A stretch of DNA of 64,000 nucleotides, from contig BPJP01000014.1 of assembly GCA_026004675.1 (NCBI GenBank), forward strand, positions 62,001 to 126,000, given 5' to 3'. The notes below the pieces were generated by a model, which saw nothing but the letters and a program-made list of their open reading frames with translations, searched no databases and had not been told where the DNA came from. The position numbers were made by a program, and so were the translations under genes. Positions 38,583 through 47,392 of the stretch are shown here, in pieces (position 1 is the stretch's first letter; each line of letters opens with the position of its first letter). The stretch is from Gemmatales bacterium (lineage in GTDB: Bacteria; Planctomycetota; Planctomycetia; Gemmatales; Gemmataceae).

Positions 38583-39266
38583 TTACATTGCTTTCTTGAG
38601 CCACACGCGAACAAGGAAATAAGTCATCGGTATCAGCAAAACAGCCGTGGCCGCCAGAGCAACCAGCATTCGTTTCAAGCGTTGCCGGCCATCCAAGGGG
38701 GGAACGTTGATCGTCACTTCCAATTCCGGTGGGACCGACCAGTCCTTGGCTTGGTTACGGGCAACACGTTTGCGGGCTTGCTCCACCCAATCGCGCAGGT
38801 CAGCCGGCTTCGTCGCCATGTCGCCACGAAATCCGAGCATCACGCACCAGAAAAAGCCCTCGAGGGCGTCACCATCGGGATAAGCATTGGCCAGCTGCGC
38901 TTGCTGCCAGAAACGCGAAGAACGTTGTGTGCTGCCGAACAACGCTTGTTCGAGGGTCGCATTTCCTGGCAAGGCCTTTTCCAGAATGTCGTCCAGCCAG
39001 CAAGTAAGGGCATAGCGAACACCAAGAAACTGGCCATCGCCTCCGAATGCTGGCCAACGTCGAGCTTCCCCTTCGCTCAAAAGCATCGCCTTGATCGAAG
39101 CATGTTCCGCTTCGACGTTGAGCGTGTCTTTCTGGGCGATCTGTTCTTTCAAACGCATGCCATAGCGAATGATCGGTTCAACAAGCTCGGCGATTTCTTG
39201 ACGCATGGCAATGGCTAAATCGGTTTCCTTACAAGGGGAGTCGCCTTGATTCTTTTTATGAACCAC
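38583..39266 (-). CDS. DotU/TssL-like membrane protein
   Basis: 227 residues from a GTG; an ATG 20 codons in (MRQEIAELV) is an alternative. The helical cytoplasmic domain matches DotU: RYALTCWLDDILEKAL, ALFGSTQRSSRFWQQ, and DALEGFFWCVMLGFRG. One C-terminal membrane helix (MLVALAATAVLLIPMTYFLV) follows, as in DotU. In type VI and type IVB systems DotU partners IcmF in the membrane complex. The gene starts 13 bp after hemD and is followed by the IcmF-like gene, and no sheath, tube, spike or ATPase gene is nearby, so this is a stand-alone pair. Confidence 0.75.
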   Translation of the reverse strand: MVHKKNQGDSPCKETDLAIAMRQEIAELVEPIIRYGMRLKEQIAQKDTLNVEAEHASIKAMLLSEGEARRWPAFGGDGQFLGVRYALTCWLDDILEKALPGNATLEQALFGSTQRSSRFWQQAQLANAYPDGDALEGFFWCVMLGFRGDMATKPADLRDWVEQARKRVARNQAKDWSVPPELEVTINVPPLDGRQRLKRMLVALAATAVLLIPMTYFLVRVWLKKAM

Positions 39267-39279
39267 GAAGGCAATCAGG

Positions 39280-40092
39280 CTACTCGAAAGCGCGTTTCAG
39301 CTGCTGCACCAGGTTTTTCATGACAAAGCCTTGTTCTGGACAGACATCGATTCGGCAACCTCGTCGCTCCAGATTGTCGCGAACGAGAGGTCCGACCGCT
39401 GCGACGCAGGTGCGCGCCAGCCCGGCGCGCAATTCGTCTTCCAATCGTTGTTCCTTTGCCACTTCAAACAGGCGATCTACTTGCGGCGAACTGGTGAAGA
39501 GGATGGCATCGATTCGGCCAGCAGCGAGTGCCTTGATCAACTCCGCGACTCGGTCCGCGTCCGCGGCAGGGGCATAAACATATGTCAGCACCGGTTTAGC
39601 CGTGGCTCCATTTCTTTTGAGATAATCCGCAAGAGTCGGGTTTTCATCCCCGTATAAGGTATAAGCCACCGTTTTTCCCGTCAGGGGACCGAGACTTTGC
39701 AATGTTTCAATCACTCCTTGGGTGGTTGGTTGCGAAGCGATATATGTGGGCACGACACCGATTTCCTTCAGAGCCTGCACCGGTTTGGGGCCACGCGTCA
39801 AAGTCGGCGTTTTTCTCAGGGCTTCGACGGCGGCATCGCGAAGTCCTGCACGATTCGCGAAGCCAAGCAAACGGCGGACGGCTTCGCCTGTCATCAAGAT
39901 CACAAGATCAAACCCACCGTCGCACAATTCCTTGATCCAACCTTCCACCGCCGCCGAATCGGGTGCATCCAAGATATTCAACATCGGGCAGCGCCAGGCG
40001 GTGGCTCCTTCTTTCTCAAGCAGCCTGGCGAGATCCTCCTGTTGTCTACCCTCAGCAAGTGCGACCGTGCGACCCGTCAAAGAACTCTGCAT
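39280..40092 (-). CDS. hemD: Uroporphyrinogen-III synthase
   Basis: 270 residues. The fold is the two-domain HemD type with weakly conserved sequence: GRTVALAEGRQQEDLARLLE at the start, FDLVILMTGEAVRRLLGF, the crossover segment after residue 118, and DAILFTSSPQVDRLFEVA plus CVAAVGPLVRDNLERRG in the second domain. It cyclises hydroxymethylbilane to uroporphyrinogen III, the precursor of haem and sirohaem. The RBS AAGGAT is about 9 nt upstream. It is 13 bp upstream of the DotU-like gene, and likely the same transcript, and lies about 4 kb from the sirohaem-dependent reductase. Confidence 0.85.
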   Translation of the reverse strand: MQSSLTGRTVALAEGRQQEDLARLLEKEGATAWRCPMLNILDAPDSAAVEGWIKELCDGGFDLVILMTGEAVRRLLGFANRAGLRDAAVEALRKTPTLTRGPKPVQALKEIGVVPTYIASQPTTQGVIETLQSLGPLTGKTVAYTLYGDENPTLADYLKRNGATAKPVLTYVYAPAADADRVAELIKALAAGRIDAILFTSSPQVDRLFEVAKEQRLEDELRAGLARTCVAAVGPLVRDNLERRGCRIDVCPEQGFVMKNLVQQLKRAFE

Positions 40093-40228
40093 CGTAAACC
40101 GATCCTTTGTCGCTATCTGCTTCCGTTCCAGCCGACGTTTGCTGTTCGCAGGATAGTAGCCAGGCTACCGACCTGGCAAGACTGCTGGTTGTCATGTCGC
40201 CGGACGGATTCTTTCCGCCTATGATCGA

Positions 40229-43200
40229 TTACTTAAGCCGCGCCAGAGGCAAAAGGAGAACCGTGCCGTCGCTGAGAGGGACAAAAAGCTGGTTTTCGCC
40301 GAATGGCAGCGGCGTTGCCAGTGGCGCAACATCCTTTCTTAGCCGATAACCCGACCCGAGTGGCTGGCCGGTTCGAAGGTCGATGGCGACAAGCAGCCCG
40401 GATTGGTGGGCAATCACGAAAGCATCGTCGATGGGCAGCGGCCGGCCGACAATGGCATCGCTTTTCCGTTGGTACGTCCACACCTCTTTGCTGCTGGACT
40501 CGACGAAACAGACGAGCTGGCATCGGTCGACGATACACCCGATGTACGGGCCGAGTTTGAGCGGACCGGCGGTCGCTTTGCCTGGAAGTTGCCAGCGGTG
40601 AATCCGCTTCCAGCTGTGCGGCCTGGCGTCTCCTGCTTCTTGAAGCAGCCACAAATGATTGGCGGCATCCAATACGCAGACCGAAACCGTCTCGGCATGG
40701 TCTTTCAATACCAAAGGCGCCGAGGCGATGCGTGCTGGAAGCGTGCCGCGTGCCATTTCCTGCCACTCGATGCCGCCCGGCCAGCGCAAGCGCAGAAGCG
40801 ACCGATCGCCATCAGTAATAAGCCAATCGGTGGCCGATAACGCGACGGCATGCCCGGCGGCGTCATCACTTTCGGCGGGCGCCCGCCACGAAGGACCTTC
40901 AAACGACTTGCCGTCTTTCATCGACAACAAGAACAGTTTGCCGTCACGCAAGGGCAACAACAAGTTAGCTTCGTGCAGAGCCGGCTGCCCTGCCAGCGGC
41001 GGCACCTTCGAGGAAAACTGGCTGACTTTTTCGCCTTGAACATGCCGAACGTGCAGTTTGGATGGGGTCGTGTAGATCACTGCCGCCGTTTCGCCTGGAC
41101 CCTTGACAAGCCGGCAGTCTTCGAGCGGTTCGGCAAGCGGTCCGGCCAGCAGCTTCCGATACGGTTTGCGTTTGGCATCGAACAGGTGCAAAGCGCTGTT
41201 GCTTTCAGCGGCAAGAATTCGGCCGTCTAGAAACAGCGGTTCGCCAAGCAGATGAAGACCGAGTTGCCGTCGCCATAGAATCCGAGGCTGCTTCACGGAG
41301 CGGATATCGACCGCAAGGGCCTGATGAATTCCTGTCGAATTCAACCTCGTCGCCAAATAAAGCACTTCCTCACCGATATCCACGTAAGCTTCGTGCAGTG
41401 GTTGTCCCACTTCAACGGACCAGCTCTCGACAAGACGTTGGTAGTAGCGATCGTGGTGCAGCAAACGCAGTCGGCCGTCATCAAGCAACCAGAGGTCATC
41501 TTCAACGACATGTGCGACCTGGGATCGCTGCTGGCCCGATGAAAAGGTTTTTTCAATTTGCAGGAACAACTCTTTGTCCTTGTTCCGCGGCTGCTGGATA
41601 CCGAAGATGCTGAGCACCCCGGCATCCGTCATCTGGACAAATTGCTCGCCGTCGACAAATGGAGAAAACCAGGGCCAGCCGTTTACCGACCTGGTCCGCA
41701 ATAATGGCTCGGCCAGCTCGCCTGCAAGCGGCAAGCTAAAGACAGCCAGGGAGCTTTTGTCGAGACCTTCGACTTGAGAAATCACAAGCAGATCGGGCCA
41801 TTCATCAGCAGCAAGTCGCAATCGCTGGCGCTGGCCGGCTCGGCTAATAACGACAGGGGCGCCACGCAACTTGCGTTCGTCGTCCGAACAACGGATAACA
41901 GCGATGCATTTTTTCTGTGCTGGGTCGATCGCATAGAGTTCTCCCGTTTCCGTCGGAAAGAACAAGACGCCTGTTTGGGGCTGGAAAGTTGCCCCGGAGG
42001 CGAGTGATTCGCCGATGTCATACCAGCCGAGTCGCCTGCCCGTCGCTGGTTCGATCACGTGGATCTTGCCATCTGTCGTGGCGACGTAGGCGAGATTTCG
42101 GACCAGAAGCGATCTGCCCAAGCACGGTCCCGACAGCTTGGCGCGCCAAAAAACGGCACCGTCCGAGACCCGCCTGGCCGTGAGTGAAAATGTGTCGGTA
42201 TCGGGCACCAGGACCAGTTCCGGCGTTGCCTCCGATGCGGGTAGTCGGAGAGGGAGTTCGTGGATATCGATGCCGTGCCGTGTCGTCCATAGAACATTTC
42301 CCGTGGTTTTTTCCAGGGCATACAACACGCCGCGCGCGCTGGCAAATACCACGCCGGTGCGTCCCACCGGCGGGTCGACAGCGGCTTGCAGAGGAGGAGC
42401 GACTAACAGGGAGAACTGGGGTTCCGTTCTGGTTAGAACGCTTTCCCAGGTCGGCGGCGCCACAACGATCCAGGGAATGGCTGCGAAAACGCGAGGACCA
42501 GCCGCCAAAATGCCACTGAGTTGCCAGGTCGGCAGGGATTGTTGTTTCTCGTTGGCATGCCAGCGCACCAGACGGCGGCGACTGGCGTGAATGTCACGCA
42601 ACAATGCCCGAATCTCGGGGTCGTCGGCCAGGTCGCGATACTCCGCAGCTGCCAGCGAGACCGTCCGGCTGGCATCCTGGATCATGGTGGGTGCTGGTTG
42701 AATAAGAAAGCGTTTCAAGTCGCGTACGAGTTGCTGCCGGCGGACCACGCGAGCCACCTCGTTGCGGACTTCGGAAATTCTCTTTGAAATGATTTTCAGT
42801 TTTTCGTGCTGACTTTTGTCATATTGTCGCACTCGTGCTGCCGCGAGTTCCGCCAGGTCGAGCAATTCGGGCTGGTGTCGCTGCCTGGCTGCCGCCGCCA
42901 GATCCTCGGCCAACTTCAAATAGGCGGCCGCGAGTTTCTTCCCGTTGGTTGTCAACAAGTCGCTGCCTTGGTGCACGCGCTCAAATGAACGCAACCCCTC
43001 CAGTCCTTCTACCGGATTCGCCTGAATCTGGTGAATGTGGTCGAACAAGTCGCTCAAATCAGCCAGAAACTGGTAGGTTCCGACTTTGTCGCTTTCGGGA
43101 AAGCGCTGGGCCAGCCGACGAAACTGAAGCGCAGCCGCCGCAAAACGGTTTTCCTTGAAATCACGATACGCTTCTGCATAAATGCGATGCTCTTCTCCTT

Positions 43201-43969
43201 CGACAATCCCTAAGGCAGTCCAGGCAATGGTGCCGATACCGATCGCGAGAACGGCGATCAAGGCAACGGTGACTTGCCGAGCACGTCGCCCTCTCGACCC
43301 GGCCGGTTGCTCCACATGGTGGTCGGAGTCGCCATCGCTAACGCGGTCCTTCGTCTGTGCAGCTGGTTGTTCCCATGGGAAACCACCTTCGAAGGGGGTT
43401 GACGCGGGCGTGAAAGCGGACGCTGCCGGCTGTTGTCGAACGGGCGGCGGAGCGGCTTGCCAGCTATGCTCAGGACGAATCGGGCCCCGATCATCCACCG
43501 TTGGCGACGGGGCGGAAGCTTGCTGTTTGGGTTGAACCTTTGCTGACGGCTGGGGAGCCTTGTCCCCTGTTTGTTTCGGTTGCCGAACCGGAGGAGGCGC
43601 CGATACCCATTCTGGTACCGCCTTCGCTTGCGAGGTTTGGCCCACCATCGGTACCGGCGGCAGAGGCGCTTGCCGCAGGTCATCGTCGGCGGGCACACTC
43701 TCTCGTTTCGGCCTTTCGCTTGGAGGTTCGTTCGCCGGCTGCGCTGGCAACAAGGGGACGATTTCGCCAACCGTGCCACTCGTCGAATCAGCAGGAGCGT
43801 CCTGGTTCAAAGGCGTCCCGCTTTGCTCGGCGGCCGCTCCCTCGTTAGAGGGACGCACTTCAAAGACGGCCCGGCAATGCGAATTCGGGCAACGAATCCG
43901 CTGTCCGATCAGCGACGGATCGAGATGGTATTCCGTCTCGCAATGGGGGCAGCGGACATCGATCTCCAC
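40229..43969 (-). CDS. Zinc-ribbon / membrane / beta-propeller multidomain protein
   Basis: 1246 residues from a GTG with the strong site AGGAGG 9 nt upstream (43979-43984). Order: an MJ0042-type zinc ribbon (Cys7, Cys10, Cys27, Cys32), a 190-residue Pro/Gln/Ala-rich disordered stretch, a membrane helix at about residues 233-258 (TVALIAVLAIGIGTIAWTAL), a helical TPR-like segment (AEAYRDFKENRFAAAALQFR), then a long PQQ-type propeller region (VLYALEKTTGNVLWTTRHG, HVIEPATGRRLGWYDIG, LVAIDLRTGQPLGSGYRL). Topology implies a cytoplasmic zinc ribbon and periplasmic propeller, which suggests signal or load transmission across the membrane. Ligands are unknown. Confidence 0.8.
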   Translation of the reverse strand: MEIDVRCPHCETEYHLDPSLIGQRIRCPNSHCRAVFEVRPSNEGAAAEQSGTPLNQDAPADSTSGTVGEIVPLLPAQPANEPPSERPKRESVPADDDLRQAPLPPVPMVGQTSQAKAVPEWVSAPPPVRQPKQTGDKAPQPSAKVQPKQQASAPSPTVDDRGPIRPEHSWQAAPPPVRQQPAASAFTPASTPFEGGFPWEQPAAQTKDRVSDGDSDHHVEQPAGSRGRRARQVTVALIAVLAIGIGTIAWTALGIVEGEEHRIYAEAYRDFKENRFAAAALQFRRLAQRFPESDKVGTYQFLADLSDLFDHIHQIQANPVEGLEGLRSFERVHQGSDLLTTNGKKLAAAYLKLAEDLAAAARQRHQPELLDLAELAAARVRQYDKSQHEKLKIISKRISEVRNEVARVVRRQQLVRDLKRFLIQPAPTMIQDASRTVSLAAAEYRDLADDPEIRALLRDIHASRRRLVRWHANEKQQSLPTWQLSGILAAGPRVFAAIPWIVVAPPTWESVLTRTEPQFSLLVAPPLQAAVDPPVGRTGVVFASARGVLYALEKTTGNVLWTTRHGIDIHELPLRLPASEATPELVLVPDTDTFSLTARRVSDGAVFWRAKLSGPCLGRSLLVRNLAYVATTDGKIHVIEPATGRRLGWYDIGESLASGATFQPQTGVLFFPTETGELYAIDPAQKKCIAVIRCSDDERKLRGAPVVISRAGQRQRLRLAADEWPDLLVISQVEGLDKSSLAVFSLPLAGELAEPLLRTRSVNGWPWFSPFVDGEQFVQMTDAGVLSIFGIQQPRNKDKELFLQIEKTFSSGQQRSQVAHVVEDDLWLLDDGRLRLLHHDRYYQRLVESWSVEVGQPLHEAYVDIGEEVLYLATRLNSTGIHQALAVDIRSVKQPRILWRRQLGLHLLGEPLFLDGRILAAESNSALHLFDAKRKPYRKLLAGPLAEPLEDCRLVKGPGETAAVIYTTPSKLHVRHVQGEKVSQFSSKVPPLAGQPALHEANLLLPLRDGKLFLLSMKDGKSFEGPSWRAPAESDDAAGHAVALSATDWLITDGDRSLLRLRWPGGIEWQEMARGTLPARIASAPLVLKDHAETVSVCVLDAANHLWLLQEAGDARPHSWKRIHRWQLPGKATAGPLKLGPYIGCIVDRCQLVCFVESSSKEVWTYQRKSDAIVGRPLPIDDAFVIAHQSGLLVAIDLRTGQPLGSGYRLRKDVAPLATPLPFGENQLFVPLSDGTVLLLPLARLK

Positions 43970-43978
43970 GAGGTCTTT

Positions 43979-43984
43979 CCTCCT
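43979..43984 (-). promoter_or_regulatory. Strong Shine-Dalgarno AGGAGG setting a GTG start
   Basis: The perfect anti-16S match lies 9 nt before the GTG at 43969; it decides the start of the 1246-residue protein against an out-of-frame ATG two bases into codon 4. Confidence 0.75.
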
Positions 43985-44180
43985 CTGACTCGGCGATGGG
44001 CGTCTATGCCTACTAGTCTATTTAACCATAGTTTGGAACCAGACGAAATTGCCTTCGGCCAAAGTAAGCGAGGATTGCCTGCGGCAAACAGAAAAAACAG
44101 CGGATGGTCATGCTTGCGTTTTCTCAGGACGGGGTTTAACGTTGAAGAAGTGACCCCTGGGCGTTGCTGGGAACAACACA

Positions 44181-46988
44181 ATGAAGCGCATCGGTTTGCT
44201 GTTGGTGGTCGTTTTGTTGTCGTCGCGGGTGGGGGCGGCTACGCTCGACGAAGCGCGAACCCGCTGGCTCAAAGGCAATTATGAAGAAGCCCGAGAATTA
44301 TATGAGCAATTGGCTAAGAACGCGAAATATCGCGCCTCCGCTACCGTCGGCATCAGCCGAACCTGGCAAAGCCAAGGCGACTACGATAAGGCTCTCAAGG
44401 TTGTCGACGACGCCCTCGAGCTTCTGACCAAGGATGCATCTCTGCTGGCCAGGCGGGCCGAGCTTCTCTATTTGCGTGGCCGGTGGGATGAGGCGGAAAA
44501 AGCCGCTAACCAGGCCATCAAGCTCGCCAATGCCCAATTACTCGCTCGCTGGGTGCGGGCACAAATTTACCGCGATCGCGGCGAGTTTACCAAGGCCGAC
44601 GACGAATTCCGCTGGTTCGTCCGCTATTACAACGACCATGACATCGATTCGCCCGAAGATTTGTTGCTCGTCGGGTTGGCTGGTTGCGAGAACGCCCGCT
44701 GGAACAAGCTGTCCGACCAGTTCGAATTCATTCTAAATGAAGTCTACCGCGACGCGTTGAAGCTGGACAAGAACTTCTGGCCCGCCGAATTGCACGCAGG
44801 GCTTTTGCTCTTGGAGAAATACAATCGGGCCGAAGCGATACCCGCGTTCGACAAGGCGTTGTCGATCAATCCGCGAGCGGCAGAGGCTTACGTCGGCAAA
44901 GGGATAGCCTCGTTGCAAAAGTACGACCTGAAAAATGCCGAGCTTTTTGCCGAACAAGCACTGAAGATCAATCCCAATCTGGTCGAAGCCCTGCACCTCC
45001 GTGCCGATCTTCATTTGGCAGCTGGCGCGGTCAATCAGGCTTTGGCCAACTTGCGCAAGGCCCATGACGTCAACCCCCGCGACGAGCAGACGCTGGGCAG
45101 AATCGCCGCCGTTTTTCTTCTGCAACGCAAACAAGGCGAATTCGACAAGATCGCCAAAAAAGTCGAATCGTTCGATCCCAAGCCCGGCGAATTCTACCGC
45201 ATCGTCGGCGAAACTCTGGAGGAAAGGCGCCGCTTCCTCGAAGCGGAGAAGTTCTTCAAGCGATCGGTTGAACTCAGACCATTCCTCCCTTGGGCACGCA
45301 ACCGGCTCGGTTTGCTCTATATGCGACTCGGCAAAGAAGATGTCGCCCAAAAGGTTCTCGCTGAAGCGTTCGAGGCGGATGAATTCAATGTTCGCGTCTC
45401 CAACAGCTTGAAGGTTTTACGCCACCTGGCTAAGTACAAGACCATTAAAACCAAACATTTTCATTTGCGTTTTGACCCCGAAAACGACGCCCATCTGGCC
45501 AAATTCATGTCCCGCTATCTGGAAGAAACCTATGACACGTTGGCTGCGGAATTCAAATACCAGCCAGCGGGTCCGATCCTGGTGGAAGTGTTCAACAACC
45601 ACGAGATGTTCAGCGGGCGGACCATTGCCTTGCCCGATTTGCACACGATCGGGGCGTGCACGGGACGCGTCGTGGCGATGGTATCGCCCCGCGGCCGAGG
45701 TGTGGCCAGGCCATTCAACTGGGCGCGTGTTCTGCGCCATGAACTCGTTCATATCTTCAATCTAGAGCAGACCCGGTTCCAGGTGCCGCATTGGTTTACG
45801 GAAGGATTGGCCGTCATTAGCGAAGGGTTTCCCCGTCCGCAACTGTGGAACGACATCCTGCGCCGACGGGTTTCGACCGGCGACCTTCTCGACCTGGAGA
45901 ACATCAACCTCGCCTTCATTCGCCCACGCTCTCCTGAAGAATGGAACCTCGCCTATTGCCAGAGCCAACTATATGTCGAGTACATGAAAGAGCACTTTGG
46001 CCGACAGACCGTTGGCGGCATGCTTCAAGCGTATGCGGACGGGTTGGATACCGACTCAGCCATCCGACAGGTCTGCCAAGTGGAAATAAAAGAATTCGAA
46101 AAAGGCTATCAAAGCTATGTAAAGAAGATCGTGCTCTCCATGGAAGGAGGCAGCGATGAGCGACCCCGAACGATTCAAGAGTTGCGTGCGGAGATTCAGA
46201 AAAAACCGGACGATCCCGACCTCGCTGCCCTTCTGGCGGAGCATTATTTACGCCGGGATAAGGCCGAAGCGCGGAAGCTGGCGGAATCCGTGTTGAAGCA
46301 GAATCCGAATCATCCGAGAGCCTGTTATGTGAAGGCGGTCCTTTTGCGAGCAGGCGGTGAGGACCAAGAAGCCCTGAAGATGCTTCAAGCGGGATTTCGA
46401 TCCGAGAAATTCGATGCCAAGCTGTATCGGTTGCTGGGGCAGATTTATTATGACAGCCGGCGTTTTGCCGAAGCGGCCGACATCTTCGAAAAGGCGCGGC
46501 AACACCAGCCGCACCAGAGCTACTGGCTCAATCAACTTGTTAAGGTGTATGCCCAAACCAATCGAAAAGAGAAACTAATCGAGGTTTATGAGGCGATCGT
46601 GCCGATGGATGCTGACGACCTCGACAGCCGAAAGGAACTGGCTCGACTCTTGCTTGAGACGGGCCAGCCGCAAAAAGCGGTTCGCTATGCGTGGCAAGCG
46701 CTGGAAATCGACGTATTGGATCCGGCCGTCCAACTGGCCTACGGCCAAGGATTGTTAGGCGTCAAGAGATTTGCTGACGCGGTCGAACCACTGGAACTGG
46801 CAGCAACGCTGTACGATCGGTCCAGCAAAACCGCGCAGGCGAACGACGCGCGCGTGGCATTGGCGAGAGCTTATATGGGACTCAAACAAAAAGACAAAGC
46901 TATCCAGATCGTCGTGCGTGTGCTGGCGCGAGATCCCGACCATCTCGAAGCGAAAAAACTGCAAAAAGAACTGGAGAAAATGCCATGA
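44181..46988 (+). CDS. Exported TPR protein with a gluzincin metallopeptidase domain
   Basis: 935 residues with a signal peptide (MKRIGLLLVVVLLSS, cleavage near VGAA). About 12 TPR-like repeats fill residues 25-410. A peptidase MA-like domain follows, with the zinc motif HELVH (His520-Glu521-His524) and a likely third ligand in WFTEGLAVISEG (Glu541). A second block of TPRs runs from about residue 650 to the end. The full motif suggests an active zinc protease in the periplasm with TPR arms that recruit substrates or partners. It heads a plus-strand run, 92 bp before the MazG-like gene. Confidence 0.85.
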   Translation: MKRIGLLLVVVLLSSRVGAATLDEARTRWLKGNYEEARELYEQLAKNAKYRASATVGISRTWQSQGDYDKALKVVDDALELLTKDASLLARRAELLYLRGRWDEAEKAANQAIKLANAQLLARWVRAQIYRDRGEFTKADDEFRWFVRYYNDHDIDSPEDLLLVGLAGCENARWNKLSDQFEFILNEVYRDALKLDKNFWPAELHAGLLLLEKYNRAEAIPAFDKALSINPRAAEAYVGKGIASLQKYDLKNAELFAEQALKINPNLVEALHLRADLHLAAGAVNQALANLRKAHDVNPRDEQTLGRIAAVFLLQRKQGEFDKIAKKVESFDPKPGEFYRIVGETLEERRRFLEAEKFFKRSVELRPFLPWARNRLGLLYMRLGKEDVAQKVLAEAFEADEFNVRVSNSLKVLRHLAKYKTIKTKHFHLRFDPENDAHLAKFMSRYLEETYDTLAAEFKYQPAGPILVEVFNNHEMFSGRTIALPDLHTIGACTGRVVAMVSPRGRGVARPFNWARVLRHELVHIFNLEQTRFQVPHWFTEGLAVISEGFPRPQLWNDILRRRVSTGDLLDLENINLAFIRPRSPEEWNLAYCQSQLYVEYMKEHFGRQTVGGMLQAYADGLDTDSAIRQVCQVEIKEFEKGYQSYVKKIVLSMEGGSDERPRTIQELRAEIQKKPDDPDLAALLAEHYLRRDKAEARKLAESVLKQNPNHPRACYVKAVLLRAGGEDQEALKMLQAGFRSEKFDAKLYRLLGQIYYDSRRFAEAADIFEKARQHQPHQSYWLNQLVKVYAQTNRKEKLIEVYEAIVPMDADDLDSRKELARLLLETGQPQKAVRYAWQALEIDVLDPAVQLAYGQGLLGVKRFADAVEPLELAATLYDRSSKTAQANDARVALARAYMGLKQKDKAIQIVVRVLARDPDHLEAKKLQKELEKMP

Positions 46989-47086
46989 CGCCCGATCAAG
47001 CGAAATCGTCGAGGCCGCGGCACTCCTTTTGCGCGGTTCGGGCGGTACAATGGTGTCAGAAGATAAGCTGAAAGCGAGAGATGTTG

Positions 47087-47392
47087 ATGCCGTTTACTTT
47101 GCGCCAGCTTCAGCAAATCATCCATGAAACATATGGGGCGCGGGATCGCCAGCGCGGCATCGAAGGAACGTTCATGTGGTTCATGGAAGAAGTCGGTGAA
47201 CTCTCTGGTGCCCTGCGGTCTGGCAAGCCTGCAGAGCGGGCTGGCGAATTTGCCGATGTCCTCGCCTGGCTGGCAACTTTGGCCAACAATGCAGGGGTCG
47301 ATCTGGAAGCGGCAGTACAAGAGAAATATGGCAAAGGCTGTCCAGGGTGCGGCCAGATTCCCTGCAGCTGTGCAAAAGCGGAAAAACCATGA
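47087..47392 (+). CDS. MazG-like nucleotide pyrophosphohydrolase
   Basis: 101 residues from the second of two close ATGs (the first is at 47081). The four-helix NTP-PPase core carries EEVGELSGAL and EFADVLAWLATLANN, the EExxE and ExxD Mg2+ motifs. The C-terminus adds a Cys cluster CPGCGQIPCSC, likely a zinc site. It hydrolyses nucleoside triphosphates to monophosphates and pyrophosphate, possibly for pool cleaning; the specific substrate is unknown. Its stop overlaps the next start by the ATGA arrangement at 47389, indicating translational coupling. Confidence 0.85.
   Translation: MPFTLRQLQQIIHETYGARDRQRGIEGTFMWFMEEVGELSGALRSGKPAERAGEFADVLAWLATLANNAGVDLEAAVQEKYGKGCPGCGQIPCSCAKAEKP

Noticed and set aside
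37197..39266. Type VI secretion system
   Set aside because: Only DotU- and IcmF-like genes are present, and no sheath, Hcp, VgrG or ClpV gene.
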